This document shows, in pieces, positions 30,319 through 41,625 of a stretch of 64,000 bases of DNA. The DNA is from Hyaloscypha bicolor E. Taxonomy: Eukaryota > Ascomycota > Leotiomycetes > Helotiales > Hyaloscyphaceae. The number at the start of each line of letters is the position of its first letter. Position 1 is the stretch's first letter. The DNA lies in assembly GCF_002865645.1 (NCBI RefSeq), contig NW_020194627.1, forward strand, positions 1,178,001 through 1,242,000, in the 5' to 3' direction. The translations under genes and the position numbers were made by a program. Below the pieces are notes generated by a model. It worked only from the letters and a program-made list of their open reading frames with translations. It made no database searches and was not told the origin of the DNA.

Positions 30319-30405
30319 CTCGGGATAAGTTTAGGGCAAAATTATTACTAGTTCCGGAGCTTATATAGGGCTACTAGTAATAATTTTAGTAAAATAGCCC
30401 TAAAC
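30319..30405. repeat. Imperfect palindrome at insertion end
   Basis: Left arm starts GATAAGTTTAGGGC and continues AAAATTATTACTAG. The right arm carries CTAGTAATAATTTT and ends GCCCTAAACTTAT. The arms are about 30 bp with a short centre, at the right edge of the 2.1 kb insertion. It could be a tiny foldback MITE or the terminal structure of the insertion. Confidence 0.65.
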
Positions 30406-30408
30406 TTA

Positions 30409-33400
30409 TAGTAAGATATATTTTTTTAAGCTCTTGTTCTATAGATATAAGAATATTAGCTCTTATAGCCTTATCTTTAGTATAGAATTTTATAAAGTAA
30501 CCCTTATATAATATATAAACTATATTAAGAAATAATAGATATATATATTTATATAGCCTAATAATATTAAGATTCTAATATTAAAAGAATTTAATAAAAA
30601 GCTTAACCGGTATTCTAAACTAGTATTTTAAGTCTTATTCTTAATTAAAGGCAAATATAACTATCCTAGATAATAGGCTTTATATATTTATAATAATTAC
30701 TAGGTTTCTGCTTTATTATATAATTTTAGTAATATTAAATCGAAGTTTTTAATATAATAAATTAATACTTTCTAGAAAGAAGCCTTAAAGATACCTATTT
30801 ATTTCCGGAATAATAAATATAAAGATTTCTTAAAGGTTTTTAATTCTAATAAAGCTTCGGAATTTCCTAATCTTAATAGTATTAAATATTCTATTAATAT
30901 AGATAGTATAGTCTTATATAAATCTTTATATAATTTATTAAAGACCTAACTAGAAGTATTATATTTATATTTATAGAATATGCTTTATAAATATTAGATA
31001 AGGCCTAGTAAAAGCCTAGTAGAAATATCTATTCTTTTTATTCTTAAAAAGAATAGAGGGCTATATCTTTATATTAATTATTATAGACTTATTTAAGTTA
31101 TAATTAAGAATTAGTATTTGCTTTCTCTTATTAATAAGATCCTTAATTAGCTTTAAGAAGCCAAGATCTTTATAAAGCTAGACTTTAAGAATAGATATTA
31201 TTAGATAAGAATTTATAAAAAATATAAGTAAAAAATAGCTTTTAGAACCTATTATAGCCATTTTGAATATTTTATAATATCTTTTAGGCTAGCTAATATA
31301 CTAGCTATATTTTAAATATATATTAATATTATATTTATAAGGCTTCTAAATTATTTTATAGTTATTTATTTAAATAATATCCTTATTTATTTCTGAAATA
31401 AAAGTAAATATTATAATTATATTTACTAGATACTTATTAGACTATATAAAAATAACCTGTTTTATAAACTTAGTAAATATAAATTTAATATTAAGAAAGT
31501 CGAATTTTTGGGCTTTTTTATTAAAATAGAAGGTATTTATACGGATCCTAAATAAGTCTATAATATTATTAAATAACTAGAACTAGAATTATTTTATAAT
31601 ATTTAAGTATTTCTTAGATTTACTAATTTCTATTATAGGTTTATTTACTATTACTTTTAGGTAATTATAGGCTTAATAGACCTCTTAAAAGAAATAGAAA
31701 AGGGCCGGAAATCTAGTCTTTTTATATAGATAAATAAAGTAGCTAAAAGCTTTAAGACTTTAAAAAAAGCTTTTATTATAATATCTATTCTAGTTTATTT
31801 TAATTCTTCTAAGAAAATTTATATTAAAACTAATATATTAAAATTCATAATTACTAGTACTATTTTATAATAAGTTAATTCTAGTAATAGCCTAAAAAAA
31901 TACTAGTATCTAGTAATATTCTAATTCCGGAAACTTTCCGAAGCTAAATATAACTATAATACCTATAATAGAAAGCTACTTATAATTATTAAAGCCTTTA
32001 AATATTAGTACTATTACTTTAAAAAGTTCAGGTTTATAATTAAGGTTATTATAGACTATAATAACCTCTAATATTTTATAGAAATAAAGTATCTAAAGAA
32101 TTATTAAATATATTAGGTAATATATTTTATAATATATAATTTTAATATTATTTACTATAGAAATATCTTAAATCTAGTAAATAAATCTAGTAAAAGACCT
32201 AATTATAAAGAAGATCCTATTAATATAACTTGATTTCTAATCTTTTAGAATAAGCTAAAAAGAGCTTTTATAGTTATAATTTAGAGGTTTTTATAAATAT
32301 CTAAAAAGTTTCCTTTTTGAAATAAGTATTATTTAATACTTGTTATATTTATAATAACTAAAAAGAAATATTTACTATAAGACAAATAAATAGATTATTT
32401 TATAGATCTCTTAATTATAGAATTAGTTAAGAAGCAAGATATAAGAAAATACCTTAAAAGCTCTACTACTATAGCTAAAGTAATAGAGGTATCTATAACT
32501 ATATTACTTAATAAAACCAAAAACTTTCTGGTTTTCTGAGTTTTTAAATTAGATAGTTATAAATATCTAATTTCTTATATATAGATATATATAGCTACTA
32601 AAAAAGCTATAGAATTAGCTTCTTTATCTGAATTTCTTCTAGATATTATCTAGATAGCTTAGAGAAATAATTCTTAATATTAAAATATTATAAAATAGAG
32701 GCTTAATAAGAAAAATACTAAAAGAAAAGAAATCTAGAAAAATAATTTGGGCCTATTTAGGTACTATTTAAGAATTATTATACCTAATAATTTTACTTTA
32801 TATTAAGAAGTTATAAAGCTTTATTATAATAACCTAATAGCCAGATATTAGGAGAATATAAAAGGAAATATTTATAATTATTATTAAGAATATAATATTT
32901 GCTAGAGAGTTAAAGTAAAGAGACATTTATTATATAGTTTACTTAATAGTTTATTATAGCCTAAAAGACCCTGGAATAAGATCTTTATAGATTTTATTAT
33001 AGGTCTATTACTATATAAGAATCTGGTAGAAAGTCCCGATTTTAATATAATTCTTATAATTATTAACTAGTACTCTAAAATAGTAAGATATATTATATAT
33101 TATAAAACTATTAACTCTTTAGAGCTTACTAAAATTATATAGAAATATGTTTTCTTAATTTTTAGTTCCTTTAATAGAATTATTTCTAATTAAGAAATAG
33201 TATTTACTAACTAGTTCTAGTTTACTTTCTATTTCTATTTAATATATAAATAGTATTTGAATATAGTTTATTATTCTTAAATAGATAATTAGATAGAAAA
33301 ATAGAATTAGGTCCTGAAATATTACTTGAGATATTATTATAATACTTAAAAAAATAACTAATTTAAGAAGTTGTTTTTTATAGAATTTATATATAATAAT

Positions 33401-34070
33401 TCAAAATATTAGGTTTTATAAAATATATCTTTTTATATATATTATAGATATTACTTTTAACTTCTATAGAATTCTGAAAATAGAATTATAGGAAAGATAT
33501 TAGCTATATATAGAAAGCTAGAAATCCTTAAAATAGAATAGAAAAAGCTTAAGAATTTATAGTATTATATATAAAATAACCGGGAAATCTATTATAATAA
33601 ATATAAGTTAGCTAAATACTATTCTAAAAAAGCCTAGATAATATTATTAATAAGAAATATTAAACTTAAAATAGGGAAGCTTAAGCTAAAATTTATAAGT
33701 CTATTTAGGATCCTTAAATATATTAGTAATTTAGTATATAAGTTAGAATTATTAAATATATATAATTATTTATATCTAACTTTCTATATTTTCCTTCTTA
33801 AAAAATATATAATAAAAAAGAATTAGAAGCTATATTTATATTTCTTTAAAAAACTTCCGGAATTAGTAAATAATAATAAAGAATAAGAATAGAAAATAGA
33901 GGCTATTATTAATTACTAATAAGATAATAGAAGTAAGAAGTAATAGTATTTAATTAAATAAAAAGCCTGGCCTAAAAATTATAATATCTAGTTATTTGCT
34001 TTTTCTAATCTTGAAAATTTCAAGAAACTTCTAAAATTATATAATTAAAACTATAGCTTAAAATCCGAAA
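30409..34070 (+). pseudogene. Gypsy pol relic (copy B)
   Basis: Domains in order. Reverse transcriptase at about 31,030-31,400 contains LKKNRGL, LDFKNRYY and AFRTYYSHFEYF, the usual Ty3/Gypsy landmarks. RNase H follows. Integrase at about 32,880-33,420 has a core near PWNKIFIDFI and a QNQ-type motif. A chromodomain-like end at about 33,950-34,060 contains WPKNYN and LENFKKLLKLYN. The catalytic box (31,361-31,390) reads YLNN, so both aspartates have become asparagine. Many TAG/TAA codons replace Gln/Trp codons. Chromodomain chromoviruses use this end to target heterochromatin, which fits their accumulation here. Confidence 0.8.
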
Positions 34071-34872
34071 TTATTTTTTAATAATCTCTTAAAATTAAAA
34101 AGAATTTTAGATTATTAAGAAAAAAGCTATTTAAAAGAAAAAGAAGATCTAGATAATTAAAAAAAGGCCCAGAATAATAATAGAAATATTTTTTCTCTAG
34201 GTTTTTTTATTTATAAAGATTTTCCAGGATTTTATTAAGGCTTATAAGAATTATATTTAAATTATTAGAAAAAAGATTCAGGATTAAGAAAGATTTATTA
34301 TAAGTAAACTAGCTATAGGTATCTCAAATAAATAAACTCTAATTCCTATAAATTTCTAATTCTTAAAACAAGAATATTAAATACTAGCCCTATTTAGGAC
34401 TTAGTAAAGAATTAGCTAATATTTTCCGGAATCTACTTATCTCTTAGTAGAATATAGTTATACTATAATAATATTAGTATTAAGAATATTAAGAGAAATA
34501 GATAAGAAACTTATAATAGCTATATATATCTTATAGAAAGCCTGAACTTCTAAAGTCAGGTTCTAAATAGCTATAAGTATTATATTATTAGTATTTAAAA
34601 TACTAGTAATAGACTACTTAGTAATCTCGGTAATAATTTTAGTAATAAGATTAATATTTTAAAAATAGACTTTATAATATTTCTTTAAAAAATTAGTAAA
34701 TACCTAAATATATTAGAAAGAACTTATTTTTAAGATACTAACCTAAATAGTATTATTCTTTATCTTATTAAAACAGGAAAAAGAATTCCGAAGCTTATTA
34801 ATATCTTTCTAGTCTTTAAAAACCTAATTAATAGTATTATTTATATTAATATAATATTTTTTAAGAAATTTC

Positions 34873-35085
34873 TTAAAGGTTATAATAATATCTTTCTAGG
34901 ACTAGTAAGCCTCTAATAAGTAATAAGGAATCTGAAATTGTATTAGCTTTAATAGATATTAAAACTAAAGAACTTACTAATATATAAGATTTAGAACTCT
35001 TATTATAATAGTTATAATTCTTCTTACTAGATACTATAGTATATAAGGTAAAGGAATTAATAAATAAATACTTGAAATATTTCAA
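34873..35085 (-). other. Open frame antisense to Gypsy, conserved in both copies
   Basis: A 70-codon minus-strand frame in the 3' region of copy B, reading around SSLVLISIKANT and LLLIRGLLVLERYYYNL. The inverted copy A (plus strand, about 17,610-17,760) reads almost the same residues in the same frame. It is one of very few frames above 60 codons left in this block. I do not recognise the protein. It may be a relic of an extra ORF on the strand opposite pol, or chance retention. Confidence 0.3.
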
Positions 35086-35816
35086 GTATTTACTAGTAAT
35101 AGAAAAGGAAGCTATAAGATTACTTTTATACTTGTAATTATATTAGTAAATAATAAAGCTAGAAGAAGATATTATGAAATTAATTAAAAATAATTAAAAA
35201 AAACTTAGAGAAAGATAAAAGAAAAGACTAGAAAGCAATAATAGAAGAAGTTATTATATATATAGTTATTAGAAAAGAAAAGAATATATAGTAATATAAA
35301 GAGGCCCTTTTATAGAAATAGAGAACTATCTGAATTAATTACTAGTTTTTATACTAGTTCTAATTAGAATTTAGTATAACTAATTAATATATACTTCCAG
35401 AAGTCTATAAATAATTTCTAGGACTTTAGAAATATTTATATAAGTTTCTTATACGAATATTTATTAAATTCTTTCTATATAGCTATTTAGATTATTCTAA
35501 TATAAGATCTAATAGGTAATATTAATTTTATAGAATAATACTTTAGTATTTTAGATTAAGCTAATTAGAATACTCAGATCCCAAATAAAATTATAATTAC
35601 TAGCTAGTTCCTATATCTAGAATATAATTACTCTTTCTTCTTACTTACTTAGCTCTAATCTAATTAGACGATTTTTATATTTATTATTTAGATTATATTA
35701 GTAAAACCATTTCCCAAGATACTAGAAGTTTATATTAATTAAATAATTAATTAATTAAATATTTACTAGGATAAATTAATAGATCTTGAGAACAAGATTC
35801 TAGAAAGAGGATATAG

Positions 35817-36114
35817 TTATAATATATATAGGATTATATATAACTTAAGGGTATATAATAAACCTCGAATATTATAGGTATTAATTAGAGAGATTAGTAG
35901 CCCTTTAATATTCTAACTAATTACTATTTATATTATATATATTAGGTTTATAAATTACTAATTATATATATACTATCGGGGCCTCCTATTTAGAGGGGGC
36001 TTTCCTGAACCTTATAGAAGAAATAAAGATTAGTTCTATACTAAATTTAATACTATAGTTTTATAACTTACTAATTTATTTTATTATCTTATTACCTATT
36101 AATAAATACCTTAT
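35817..36114 (+). repeat. Gypsy 3' LTR (copy B)
   Basis: About 300 bp, aligning with the LTR at 26,201-26,500 with scattered transition differences. It is less AT-mutated in places, for example CGGGGCCTCC near 35,980. Confidence 0.8.
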
Positions 36115-36474
36115 AGAAATCCTAAACTATAATAATAATTATATAGCTATAAAGTTTTTTATTTATTATATTAGTATTATAGAAAATAAATAATAAAGCT
36201 AGCTTATTAATTAATATATTATTACTAGATTCTGAACTAAATTAAAAGATCTTAATAATATTATTTTTATTAAAGAAGCTCTAATTAAAGTTCGGGCTAA
36301 TATATAAAGGCAAGATTAATTTATAATTTAATAGTTTATTATTATTATAAAGAATTAAATCTGCTTTTATTAAAATATATAAAATAGCAGAATTAGAAAA
36401 TAGAATACTATATTATATAACTAGTTTATAGTCTAATATTTTAATATTATTAGAAGTTTCTTCTAGCTATTAGA

Positions 36475-37075
36475 TATTATAAATTACTTAAATATATAAT
36501 TATATATATAAGGAAATAGTTTTATAGTATAAGTAAGCAGGCTAAAAAACATAATAATAAGGTTAAAAGCCTTATTAGCTATTCTATTATATAAGGGTAT
36601 ATATAATTATATAATTCGTATATAACTTGTAATATTACCTTTTCCTTTTAGGAAAGCTTATTTCCGAGCTTTAACTCGGATATTTTATTAAAGAAAGGAA
36701 CTTATATAATTAACTATAACCTTATATAAACTATAAAAGTTCTTATTACTAGCTAGCCTAGGCTCTTGCCCTATTTTATTATAGTAGTAGCTTATTAGGC
36801 TATATATAAAATGTAATCTCAGAGTAAACTTAGTCGGTTTCAGCTTTATAGCCTTGCTTAAGTAATTACTTGCTTAAATTTCAGATATATAAAAACTGGA
36901 AACCTTATTATTCTATTATAAATTAATTAAATATATAATTATATATATAGGGAAATAGCTTTATAATATAAGTAAGCAGGCCAAAAGGCATAATAATAAG
37001 ATTAGAAGCCTTATTAGCTATTCTACTATATAAGGATATATATAATTACGTGGTTTATATATAACTTGTAATACT
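36475..37075 (+). mobile_element. TRIM-like element with about 160-bp direct repeats
   Basis: Two direct repeats of about 160 bp (36,475-36,636 and 36,914-37,075) share AGTAAGCAGGC, AAGCCTTATTAGCTATTCTA and the end TATATAACTTGTAATA. They enclose only about 280 bp with no coding capacity. The layout of short LTR, short unique core and short LTR matches terminal-repeat retrotransposons in miniature. Strand is assumed, since no primer-binding site could be confirmed. It lies about 360 bp right of the Gypsy 3' LTR. Confidence 0.55.
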
Positions 37076-38246
37076 AGAAAATATAAGAAGAAAAAATAAT
37101 AAGCTAAAATATCTCAAGAAAGCTTAAGGTATTTATAAATATTATAAAGTTATAAAATATAAATAGCTTATTAATTCTGGTACTTTTATAAATATTTTAT
37201 AATATATTTAACTAGCTATAATATAAGAATATAATATTTTTAATAAAAATTGCTTTATTATTTAATTAATAGACTTTATTCTTTTATTTTATTAAAAATA
37301 AAGTAATATTAATAAAATATTTAATATTTAATTCTTTATATCTAATATTTATTATAAATTATTTATATATAATATATAAAAGTTTATTTTAAATTCTAAT
37401 ATTTAGAATTACCTAAAATTCCCTTTATTTAATAAGATTTATTATTTCTTTCTTAATATTTTTATTATTTTTATTATTTTTATAAAGCCTTATTATATAT
37501 TAGAATAAAATAAAAATTGGCTTCTTATTAATATTATATAATAAAGTATTATTTTCTATTTCTAAATCTATAAAATCTATAATTTAATAGAAATTAGATT
37601 AGATAGTTTTATTTTAAATAAAAGAAATAATTTTATTCTAATTTTATTTAAAATATATATCTTAAAATATTTTTTATAAAAATTTATATTACTTTATTTT
37701 TATTTTTATATTTTAATATTATTAAGATAATAAATTATAATATTATTTTATATTATATAAATTAATAGTACTATTATAATTTATTTATTATAAAATATTA
37801 TATTTAATAATTTAATTATATATTCTTTTATAAATTAGGCTATAACCGGATATAAATTACTATTTTAAGAATTTCAAATAGAAATTGAAATAATTTATTA
37901 GGGCCCAGATTTAAAGATTTTCTTAAAAAATAAAGATATAAAATAAAGGCTAATTATTAGAGGTCTATTAAAAGTAGCTCTCTTATAGTATTATATAATA
38001 TATTATATAAAATAGTTTTAAAAATAATACTTAAATTAAGGAATTAATTATATAATATAATAGTATTTCTAAAATCTTACTTAATATATAGTTCTAATAT
38101 TTATTTTATTATATATAACTACTTATAAAACTTTATATCTTTTAATATCTTGAAAATATTATATAAGTACTCGAGTTATAGTTTTAATAAAGCAACTTTT
38201 CTATAATTTATTAATTAATATAAGCCTATATATTAGAAAGTTTTAT
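37076..38246. other. AT-rich sequence, no feature
   Basis: RIP-degraded DNA without open frames, repeats or recognisable protein relics that I can support. Confidence 0.6.
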
Positions 38247-38490
38247 TAACTAATATATATTTCTAGATAATAAAAAACGTAATATATTAAAAATAACTAA
38301 TAAAATTATAAGAATTACGAATTTTTCTTTATAATTTTTCTTTTAAATTAATTATAATTAAAAAAAATTATATTTAAAATTAGTAATAGATTTATTATAT
38401 TATTTCTATTAATATAATAATTTTGAAATTTTGAAATTTTGAAATTTTTTTAATATACTAAATTTTTTATTATATAGAAATAAATATTAT
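38247..38490. mobile_element. MITE, RIP-mutated copy
   Basis: About 244 bp matching 62,807-63,050 base for base in layout. Both carry the inner run TATTTCTATTAATATA, the GAAATTT-rich stretch and a terminal half ending near TATATAGAAATA. This copy has lost the C/G positions kept by the other, as expected from RIP inside the AT-rich block. Confidence 0.65.
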
Positions 38491-40300
38491 TCTAACTTTC
38501 TAGCTTTTCTTTTTTATTTCTAAATACTAACTCTAAATAAAACTCAAGCTTAAAAAGATAAACTTTTATTTTTAAGAGATTATATTATAATTTTCGAGCC
38601 TTTTTATTTATTTTTTAGCTAATATATATTATATTATAATTAGTATAGTAAATTAATAAATTCTTTAAAATTTATTTAAAACTATAATACTATCTAGTAC
38701 TATTTTAATAATTAAATAGATTTTCTTTTCTATATTAAGTCTTATATTAATTAGTTAAACCGAGAATTTAAATTAAATTAAAATATAAATGAAATTAGAG
38801 ATATTTCTATTTATATTATATAATAATAATTTATAAAAATATAAGTTTATTATATTTTTATAGGCTATATTATTATTAATCTTCTAGAAGAAATATATAT
38901 AGTAGTAGCTAATTCTTTATATATAATTTTTTTAAAGCCTAATAAATATATAATAATATTTTAATAATTCCGATTTTACTAATAAAAAATAAAACTATAT
39001 TATAAGTTCTAAATTGAATTTCTTTATTATAAGAACTATTAATTAAGGCAAGTATTTCTAGAGTTTCTTTACTTATAAGTAATATTATAAATCCTTTTCT
39101 CTTTCTAATTATTAGACAAATAACTATATTACTATTAATAAGCTTATATAATAAGAAGTAAAAAGAATACTATTATAAATAAAAACTTTAATTCAGATAT
39201 AGTATATAGATTTTAATATACTAGCCGGCCTTAAAATTTCAAGGCCTTAAAAGTATAATAGATATAATTATAATCTTATATTTTTTTCTATTATTACTTA
39301 TATAAGCTTGTTTCTAATTCTTAAATTTCGATATATAATTCTAAAAAGCCAAAAATATTATATAATTATTAAAATACTAAAGGCATCTAGTAAATATATT
39401 ATAGGAATTATATTTTATTTTCTTATTCTTATATAGATTCAAACTATTATTATAATTACTACTATTAAGAACTAATAAATAATTATAAAGACCTTATAAT
39501 AATAATTAATAGAAATAGTAAATATTAATAAAAGTATAATAATAATTATTAAGAATACCTATAATACTAATTGGATTATAGTTATAATAAAAGAGATAAA
39601 ATAGACTATTTAAATTATTATTTAAAAAATAGTATCTGCCTTTTTTATCTTTAAAATAATAGTAATAACTAAATATATTAGAGCCTTAATAATTGAGATA
39701 TTAGCTATCTAATAATAAATACAATTATAATCCGATAATAAAAGGCTACTGCTTTTATATAAAAGCCTTATATAATATCTAAATAGTAGAAATACAAAGT
39801 TTATAATTAATATTAGCCCAGATTAATATATAAGTATTTATATATTATAAATATTAATAATAATACAAATTGTATTTACTATTAAAATAGTAAGAATTAA
39901 AAATACTTTTAGAAATATTATCTTTTTAGAAATAGATATATATTTATAAAGGCTATATTAATATTTCTATATTAGGCTAGAGATATATCTTATAGCCTAT
40001 AGAATTATTGAGAGCCTAATAAGAATGCCCGAGAAAACTATATATTATTAAATAAAGTTTATTTTTCTTTAATCTCTCAGAAATTCTTTGAAAATAAAAA
40101 TAAAAATAATTATAAATATTAATTAAATATTAATAATAAAAGTAGATTACTTCTATCTCTATTCCGAATTATATTAGTTCTAGAGTAAATATAGATATAG
40201 AAGCAGTTAATGGCTTAAATTTATAAAATTAGAAATATAATTATAGTAGCTACTTAAGATTACTATATAGTATATATAAATAGTTATTTACCTTTCGCAA
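38491..40300. other. AT-rich tail of the RIP block
   Basis: Degraded DNA grading into normal composition after about 40,300. Some frames between 39,200 and 40,000 read as hydrophobic runs interrupted by stops, but no family could be named. Confidence 0.5.
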
Positions 40301-41223
40301 TTCTCGGATTTCTTCTTTCTTGAAGTAGAAGGGCTACAGAGTTTACTAGTAATAGATATAATATATATATTACTATTTTAGTTAATAAGGACCGGTTCTT
40401 GGAAATAAAAAAGGCAGGAAGAGAGAGAAGAAAGAGATTTATATATATATTCCTGCCATATCTGTAACCTGCAGTTACTATAGATAGGGGAGCACTATAA
40501 TAAGAGGATATTATACTACTATAATACGCATCTAAGACCTCTCTGCTACTTAATAAGGAAGTGGTGGGATAAATAGTTGAGTGTAAAGGAAGGCGGTTCG
40601 AGTAAAGTAGAGGAATTGACTTAAGAGGGTATCTGCAAGAGATTCTCGATCCTTTATTATCTTGATTAATATATTGAAGTGCTTTGTCTTTAAGATAAGA
40701 AATGCATTCTAAAGTTTCAGATCTAACTCGAATATAAGATTACATCCTGTAACTAACTTGTATTATAATTATAAAATTGATTTTTTTTTTTTGAAAAACT
40801 GATAATTCAGTTCCAGAGGAAGAGTTAATGCCATAAAAGTAACTTAGTAAAGAACTTCCACAAATAACACCTAATAATATAATAATACTGAAAAAGGATC
40901 TCAGGGTAAGGGGTGTAATGCTAGTGTTCCTCGCTTAAGATGATTTCTGTTGTGCTTGAATCGAAGGCAAACACGTGACTTTCCATTGCCGAATATTAGA
41001 CAGGGAACCGGATTTGGCCCTTCCTAAGGGGGCCAAATAAAGACATATACTAAAAATAACTGCTGAACCTTAATTCTAATAATATTACTAGGTAGCCAAT
41101 TTGAGCCCCCTGGAGTTATGACGCCGGCCTTATAATAGCATATAATTAACCCTAATAGTTTAAACATCATCAATCACCTTATCTCAATATCGTTGCTCTT
41201 CCCTTTCGAGTAACCTATTCAAA
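40301..41223. other. Transition zone and promoter of the secreted-protein gene
   Basis: Normal base composition returns within about 200 bp. The segment has no convincing gene. It contains an inverted pair GGCAGGAA / TTCCTGCC at about 40,412-40,458. The last 60 bp before the ATG at 41,224 are pyrimidine-rich (CTCTTCCCTTTCG), a common feature of fungal promoters, and an AT-rich TATA-like run lies near 41,139-41,150. Confidence 0.45.
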
Positions 41224-41625
41224 ATGCAGTTCTCAATCACTATTCTTTCCGGTTTCGCTCTCGCGATTTTTGCTTCTTCTGCTCCTACTCTCACTATTTC
41301 TCAGCGACAAGACGAAGAGATGCAGTATGTGGCTGATTTAGCAAACCAATTAAACGAAGATATCGTTCACACAATGCAAGTTCTTGCACAGCAAGGTCGA
41401 GTGCAAATTCAACCCTTGCCTAAGGCAAATTGCATTTTCAAGTACGTCGATGGTCAGAAGCGAGGAAAGTTCGAGGACAAAGTCTGGACAGCGGACAGTG
41501 CAAAGGAGCATGTTAGTGAGAGGAAATTTGTAGATGAGAACGCACTGGAGGAGTTTATTGTGCCGGCGACTTCTGATGTGGGGATGAGCCAAGCTTCAAG
41601 TGCTACGGCTGAGCTCGTGACATAG
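41224..41625 (+). CDS. Small predicted secreted protein, 133 aa
   Basis: Function unknown. The ATG in CAAAATGC context opens a single 133-codon frame without introns. Residues 1-19 (MQFSITILSGFALAIFASS) form a typical signal peptide with likely cleavage after the SSA around residue 20. The mature part is hydrophilic and acidic/basic mixed, with only one cysteine (in NCIFKYVDG, about residue 69), so it is not a disulphide-rich effector. The C-terminal half carries KRGKFEDKVWTADSAKEHV and a Ser/Ala/Thr-rich tail. No known domain is recognised. Codon use and G+C are normal, unlike the flanking RIP block. It is the first gene after a 40 kb AT-rich block, a position often taken by lineage-specific secreted proteins in fungal pathogens and symbionts; an effector role is inference only. 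Confidence 0.7.
   Translation: MQFSITILSGFALAIFASSAPTLTISQRQDEEMQYVADLANQLNEDIVHTMQVLAQQGRVQIQPLPKANCIFKYVDGQKRGKFEDKVWTADSAKEHVSERKFVDENALEEFIVPATSDVGMSQASSATAELVT

Larger units (their letters stand above)
28272..30408. mobile_element. 2.1 kb insertion splitting Gypsy copy B
   Basis: Defined by comparison with copy A, in which the flanks are joined. Its plus strand is strongly purine-rich from about 28,560 to 29,700, with AAG/AGA-type codons suggesting a Lys/Arg/Glu-rich protein relic. It then holds a 51-bp minisatellite, an AT microsatellite, a dispersed repeat shared with 830-1112 and a terminal hairpin at 30,319-30,405. No transposase or RT was recognised, so the element class is unknown. 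Both boundaries are accurate to about 10 bp. Confidence 0.6.
26201..36114 (+). mobile_element. Ty3/Gypsy chromovirus, copy B, full length but interrupted
   Basis: A near-complete, RIP-killed element on the plus strand. It has a 5' LTR (26,201-26,500), gag (to about 28,271), pol (about 30,409-34,070), a 1.7 kb 3' region and a 3' LTR (35,817-36,114). A 2.14 kb foreign segment splits it. The sequence left of 28,271 and right of 30,409 is continuous in copy A around 22,265-22,290, which shows that the middle is an insertion. Without it the element is about 7.8 kb, a normal length for a fungal chromovirus. Confidence 0.8.

Noticed and set aside
1..40300. Mitochondrial DNA as the source of the AT-rich block
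   Set aside because: No mitochondrial genes, tRNAs or rRNAs are visible; the sequence holds LTR retroelement relics with transition-type stops and continues into nuclear-type genes.
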